Below, piece by piece: positions 5,726 to 8,290 of a stretch of DNA of 8,290 nucleotides. The notes below the pieces were generated by a model, which did not search any database, had not been told where the DNA came from, and saw only the letters and a program-made list of their open reading frames with translations. Source of the stretch: JBBQDZ01 sp038320185 (GTDB taxonomy: Bacteria; Actinomycetota; Thermoleophilia; Gaiellales; Gaiellaceae); contig JBBQDZ010000107.1 in the NCBI GenBank assembly GCA_038320185.1, positions 1-8,290 of the forward strand. The letters are read 5' to 3'. A program made the translations under genes and the position numbers. Position 1 is the first letter of the stretch, and each line of letters begins with the position of its first letter.

Positions 5726-6771
5726 ATCGCGTCGTGGCGCCGGGCGCACTCTTCCCAGGTGAACCGCCGCGCGCGCTCGAGGCCGCGGCCCACGAGCTCG
5801 GAGCCGCGGTCGAGCGCTTCGACGATGCCGCGCGCGACATCCTCCGAGTCGGTGGGGTCGAAGTAAACCGCGGCGTCGCCGCAGACCTCGGGCAGCGGCC
5901 CGACGTCCGAGACGGCGACGGGGCACCCGCACGCCATGGCCTCGAGGGGCGGCTGGCCGAAGCCCTCGTAGAGGCTCGGGAAGACGAGTGCGGCCGCGCT
6001 TCGGTAGAGCTCGATCAACTCCGCATCGCTCACCCGCCCCCGCGTCTCCACGCCACGGGGGAGGCGCTGGTTGCGATGCCCGCTGCCGGTGAGGACGAGC
6101 CGCAGCCCGGGCCGCTCGAGCCGCGCGCGTGCGAACGCCTCGAAGAGCAGGTCGTGGTTCTTGTGGGGCCAGCGATTCGCGGGGTAGAGCAGGAAGTCTT
6201 CGCGTGATCCCTCGCCCGGTGTGAAGCGTGACGAGTCGACTGCGAGGTAGATCGTCCGGACGCGCCCGGGGGCGAGGCCGAGCCGCTCGATCAAGGTCTC
6301 GCGCGCGTGCTCGCTGATCGTGATCACGATCCGGCTCCGCCGCACGGTCCAGCCGTAGACGAGGCGGCGGTAGCGAAGCTCTGCGCGGGAGAAGAGCTCC
6401 GGGAAGAACTCGTGCTGGACGTCGAGGACGGTCGTCGCGGCCGGCGGGCGGTCGACCGGCGGCAGCATCACGCTGAGCGGGAAGTGGATCGCGTCGAGCT
6501 CGCCAAGCCGTAGGCGCCGGCGAAGCGGTGCCGGCGCGACGGCGGCGAGCGTCATCGCGGCGACGCGGCCCGGGGTCGAGTGGGCGGCGCGGTAAGCAGG
6601 GACGGTCTGCGACGGGAGGCCCGCTGCCGCGTCCGCCGCGATCGTCGGGACGAAGACCCGGTACTCGAGCTCGCCGACTTGTGCCAGGGCCCGGCAGAGC
6701 TCCCGCGCGTACCGCTCTGACCCCCCGACGACGCCCGGCACGAGCGTGAGCAGGCTGATGCCGATCCTCAT
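5698..6771 (-). CDS. GT4-family glycosyltransferase (group 1)
   Basis: The 357-residue GT-B fold enzyme probably transfers a sugar from a nucleotide donor to a growing lipid-linked glycan at the inner face of the membrane. The N-terminal acceptor domain has GVVGGSERYARELCRAL at 13-29, the glycine-rich loop plus helix typical of GT4. VLDVQHEFFPE (115-125) is the strand and loop often found in mannosyl- or rhamnosyltransferases. The donor domain shows PANRWPHKNHDLLFEAF at 197-213 with K204, GRVSDAELIELY at 245-256, and the E-x7-E signature E269/E277 in EGFGQPPLEAMACGCPV, followed by GPLPEVCGDAA. The ATG at 6771 is chosen over an in-frame ATG at 6801 because it forms an ATGA overlap with the upstream hydrolase stop and sits right before the first beta strand (MRIGISLLTLV). 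The sugar donor cannot be read from sequence; GDP-linked sugar is plausible with gmd next door. Confidence 0.92.
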   Translation of the reverse strand: MRIGISLLTLVPGVVGGSERYARELCRALAQVGELEYRVFVPTIAADAAAGLPSQTVPAYRAAHSTPGRVAAMTLAAVAPAPLRRRLRLGELDAIHFPLSVMLPPVDRPPAATTVLDVQHEFFPELFSRAELRYRRLVYGWTVRRSRIVITISEHARETLIERLGLAPGRVRTIYLAVDSSRFTPGEGSREDFLLYPANRWPHKNHDLLFEAFARARLERPGLRLVLTGSGHRNQRLPRGVETRGRVSDAELIELYRSAAALVFPSLYEGFGQPPLEAMACGCPVAVSDVGPLPEVCGDAAVYFDPTDSEDVARGIVEALDRGSELVGRGLERARRFTWEECARRHDAIYRELAEDS

Positions 6772-7706
6772 CGCGTCGGAAGCAGCCGGTCGCGGAGCCA
6801 TCGCGCGAGCACGCGCTCGTAGACCGGAGAGACCGGCCCTTCCTCGAGCCAGTCCCCCGGATCGAAGCCGACCGTCGCCGCGTGCCCCGCGCCCGGCAGA
6901 GAGACGACCGTGAGGTCGGCGTTGGCTCCGAGCGCGGAGCGCCAGGCGTCAGCGCTCTCCGCGATCGGAATCCATCGATCCCCCTGACCGAAGAAGAGGA
7001 GCACCGGAAGCTGCAGCCGCCGCAGGGTGGAGAGGATGTCGAACTCCATCTCCTCACTCCACGATTCGTCGACCTGCGTCGCCTTGTCGGGGATAAAGGC
7101 CAGGCGAAACCACGGCTCCTCGCGCGCCTGGTCGAGGAGCGCCTGGGTCGCGGTAGCGGACGCCTTCCCGGCTGCGAGCGCGTCGACGTGCCGCCGCAGT
7201 GCAAGGGCGCGCTCGACCGTCTCCGGCGGGTGACCGGCCTCCAGCAACAGCGCGGTGACGGCGAAGTCCATCTGCGCCCCCGGAGTTACGGCGGCCGCAG
7301 AGACGGCGACGAGCGCGGCGACTCGTCCATCCTGCGCGGCTGCGAGCGGTGCGATCCAACCGCCCTGGCTGATGCCCCAGAGCGCCACCAGGTCGCCGGC
7401 GACCGACGGGTGGCGGCGCACTTGCTCGATCACGGCCCGCGCGTCCGCGGCCAGCTCCTCGTAGGAGGCTTCGGTGCCTCCGGTCGACTCGCCATGACCG
7501 CGCCGGTCGAAGACGAGTGTCGCGATCCCCAGGGCAGGAAGGAGCGACGCGAGGCCGCGGAACAGGTGAAAGTCGCGTGTCGCACCCTCGGCGCCGTGAA
7601 CCGCTACCACGGCGGGGAACGGAGGCTCGCCGTCGGGGAGTGTCAGCGTCCCCTGGAGGACGGCTCCACCCGCGGCGTCGATGGAGAGCTGTTCAGGGCT
7701 CGGCAC
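6768..7706 (-). CDS. Alpha/beta-hydrolase (esterase/peptidase-like)
   Basis: The 312-residue protein has a complete serine-hydrolase triad: S113 in GISQGG (111-116), D243 in FGQGDRWIP (239-247) and H275 in PGAGHAA (271-277). VAVHGAEG (34-41) provides the oxyanion-hole HG, and VFDRRGHGES (65-74) is the usual strand-4 motif. A helical cap lies about 142-225. No signal peptide or membrane segment is visible, so it is probably cytoplasmic. It best fits the broad dienelactone-hydrolase/acyl-esterase group; the substrate is unknown. The frame is open to 7835, but that 43-residue extension is Arg/Pro/Cys-rich and antisense to the next gene. The GTG at 7706, just before the first strand, is preferred. 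It is the first gene of a two-gene minus-strand unit coupled by ATGA to the glycosyltransferase, which suggests a role in trimming or acyl modification of the same glycan (inference). Confidence 0.87.
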   Translation of the reverse strand: MPSPEQLSIDAAGGAVLQGTLTLPDGEPPFPAVVAVHGAEGATRDFHLFRGLASLLPALGIATLVFDRRGHGESTGGTEASYEELAADARAVIEQVRRHPSVAGDLVALWGISQGGWIAPLAAAQDGRVAALVAVSAAAVTPGAQMDFAVTALLLEAGHPPETVERALALRRHVDALAAGKASATATQALLDQAREEPWFRLAFIPDKATQVDESWSEEMEFDILSTLRRLQLPVLLFFGQGDRWIPIAESADAWRSALGANADLTVVSLPGAGHAATVGFDPGDWLEEGPVSPVYERVLARWLRDRLLPTR

Positions 7707-7753
7707 GCGCGCGAGCTTACAGAGGCGTAACCGCGCCGCGTTACAATGGCCGG
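7707..7753. promoter_or_regulatory. Divergent promoter region between hydrolase and right-edge gene
   Basis: These 47 bases are the longest non-coding stretch in the window and must serve both the minus-strand hydrolase unit and the plus-strand partial gene. The four-base element TTAC or its complement GTAA recurs at 7717-7720, 7727-7730 and 7741-7744. GTAAC (7727-7731) and GTTAC (7740-7744) form an inverted repeat with 5-base arms and an 8-base spacer that could be a small operator. On the minus strand TGTAAG (7721-7716) is a weak -10 candidate about 9 bases before the GTG at 7706. The arms are short, so the operator idea is tentative. Confidence 0.5.
7742..7747 (+). promoter_or_regulatory. 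-10 box TACAAT of a probably leaderless promoter
   Basis: TACAAT matches the sigma-70 consensus TATAAT at five of six positions and stands out in very GC-rich surroundings. It ends 6 bases before the GTG at 7754, so the expected transcription start falls on or next to the start codon, which has no Shine-Dalgarno sequence. A weak -35 candidate, TTACAG at 7717-7722, lies 19 bases upstream, a slightly long spacer. Confidence 0.55.
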
Positions 7754-8290
7754 GTGCCTGCGGCGGAGGACAAAAAGCCGCTAACTCCAGCGATTTCTCC
7801 TGACGATGGCGTCGACGTGGCGGCGCTCTTCGCACGTCTCCAGGAAGAGCTTCGCCGACCTCCGACCGGGGCCAACGGAGCCGCGCCTGGGGCTGCCCGC
7901 AGTGCTCTAAGAGCCCAGGCGGAGCGGCTCTGGCCGGTGACCGCCGAGCGACCGTACCTCCGCCGGCCCGGGTTCAAGGGGCTAGTGACGCGACCGGTCA
8001 AGCCGCTGCTGGCGCCCCTGCTGCGCTGGTACGTGGAGCCGCTGGCCGCTGACCAGCGCGCCTTCAACGATGCGCTGCTCAAGCTGGTCGACGAGCTTTC
8101 GGAGCGCACCGACGAGGCTCTCGCCGCTCGCGAGTCGGCGGAGCGGCGCGCGCAGGAGCTCGACGAGCGGCTCCTGCGTCTCGAGCGGCGCGGCCCCTCC
8201 GCCGCGCCTGCCACGGTCGCCGCTCAACCGGCTGCCGCGGCCCTTCCCGACTACTTCGCCTTCGAGAGCAGGCTTCGCGGCTCCACGGGG
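7754..8290 (+). CDS. N-terminal part of a probable glycan-locus methyltransferase (partial, cut by window end)
   Basis: An open frame of 179 codons runs from a GTG to the end of the window. Residues 21-35 (DVAALFARLQEELRR) form a short helix and 36-50 an Ala/Gly/Pro linker. Residues 89-112 (LLRWYVEPL, then QRAFNDALLKLVDEL) and the charged heptad-like stretch to about 146 look like a coiled coil; 147-165 is an Ala/Pro linker. The segment DYFAFESRLRGSTG (166-179) at the cut edge resembles the lead-in of a class of glycan-cluster SAM methyltransferases that I recall carrying a WYV-P and Q-x-FN helical region first. The catalytic domain would lie past the window, so the assignment is inference. 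The GTG is supported by the -10 box 6 bases upstream; a GTG at residue 22 is an alternative. No membrane segment or signal peptide is visible. Confidence 0.7.
   Translation, partial: MPAAEDKKPLTPAISPDDGVDVAALFARLQEELRRPPTGANGAAPGAARSALRAQAERLWPVTAERPYLRRPGFKGLVTRPVKPLLAPLLRWYVEPLAADQRAFNDALLKLVDELSERTDEALAARESAERRAQELDERLLRLERRGPSAAPATVAAQPAAAALPDYFAFESRLRGSTG

Noticed and set aside
5365..6207. 280-codon plus-strand open frame across the gmd/glycosyltransferase junction
   Set aside because: It is out of frame with gmd and antisense to the glycosyltransferase. Composition is that of a frame shadow.
5582..7204. 540-codon minus-strand open frame overlapping the glycosyltransferase and hydrolase
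   Set aside because: It is in a different frame from both genes, has Arg/Pro-rich composition and no motif, while both overlapping genes show complete catalytic signatures.
6882..7730. 282-codon plus-strand open frame opposite the hydrolase
   Set aside because: It is antisense to a gene with an intact Ser-Asp-His triad and has no recognisable domain.
7746..7784. ATG at 7746 as start of the right-edge gene
   Set aside because: It is out of frame with the long open frame and reaches a stop after 12 codons. It also overlaps the TACAAT box.
7707..7835. ATG at 7835 as hydrolase start
   Set aside because: It would add 43 Arg/Pro/Cys-rich residues overlapping the opposite coding gene and its -10 box. 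The GTG at 7706 precedes the first conserved strand.

Overview
The window comes from a GC-rich bacterial chromosome whose third codon positions are almost all G or C. It is packed with genes that overlap by 1-4 bases. No start codon has a convincing Shine-Dalgarno sequence, and at least one gene looks leaderless. This style, together with a stand-alone Clp_N protein and a nucleoside deaminase of a type I associate with actinomycetes, suggests an actinobacterium. A deep-branching class such as Thermoleophilia is possible, but that is inference from style and not from a marker gene.

The region is part of a cell-surface glycan locus. At the left edge, two minus-strand NDP-sugar enzymes of the extended SDR family run out of the window. 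They are a complete 4,6-dehydratase/epimerase-like protein (47-1195) and the first 16 codons of a second SDR protein (1-50), coupled by a GTGA overlap. Only 2 bases away a five-gene plus-strand operon diverges. It encodes a MurJ/Wzx-like flippase (1198-2691), a nucleoside deaminase (2688-3293), a double Clp_N-domain protein with a DUF4177-like tail (3304-3939), a SAM methyltransferase (3939-4718) and GDP-mannose 4,6-dehydratase (4715-5725). Four of these five junction partners touch or overlap; the exception is the 10-base gap before the Clp_N gene.

The operon runs tail to tail, with a 28-base overlap, into a minus-strand pair: an alpha/beta hydrolase (6768-7706) coupled by ATGA to a GT4-type glycosyltransferase (5698-6771). 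A 47-base divergent promoter region (7707-7753) separates this pair from a plus-strand gene cut by the right edge (7754-8290). That gene has a coiled-coil N-terminal part and probably encodes a glycan-locus methyltransferase.

Read together, the dehydratases would make nucleotide-activated deoxysugars, the glycosyltransferase would add sugars, methyltransferases and perhaps the hydrolase would decorate or trim, and the flippase would export lipid-linked glycan. The deaminase and the Clp_N/DUF4177 protein do not fit this scheme. They sit between the flippase and the methyltransferase and are the most intriguing part of the window. I see no tRNA, rRNA, CRISPR array, insertion sequence or convincing terminator, and there is no gene-free stretch longer than about 50 bases.
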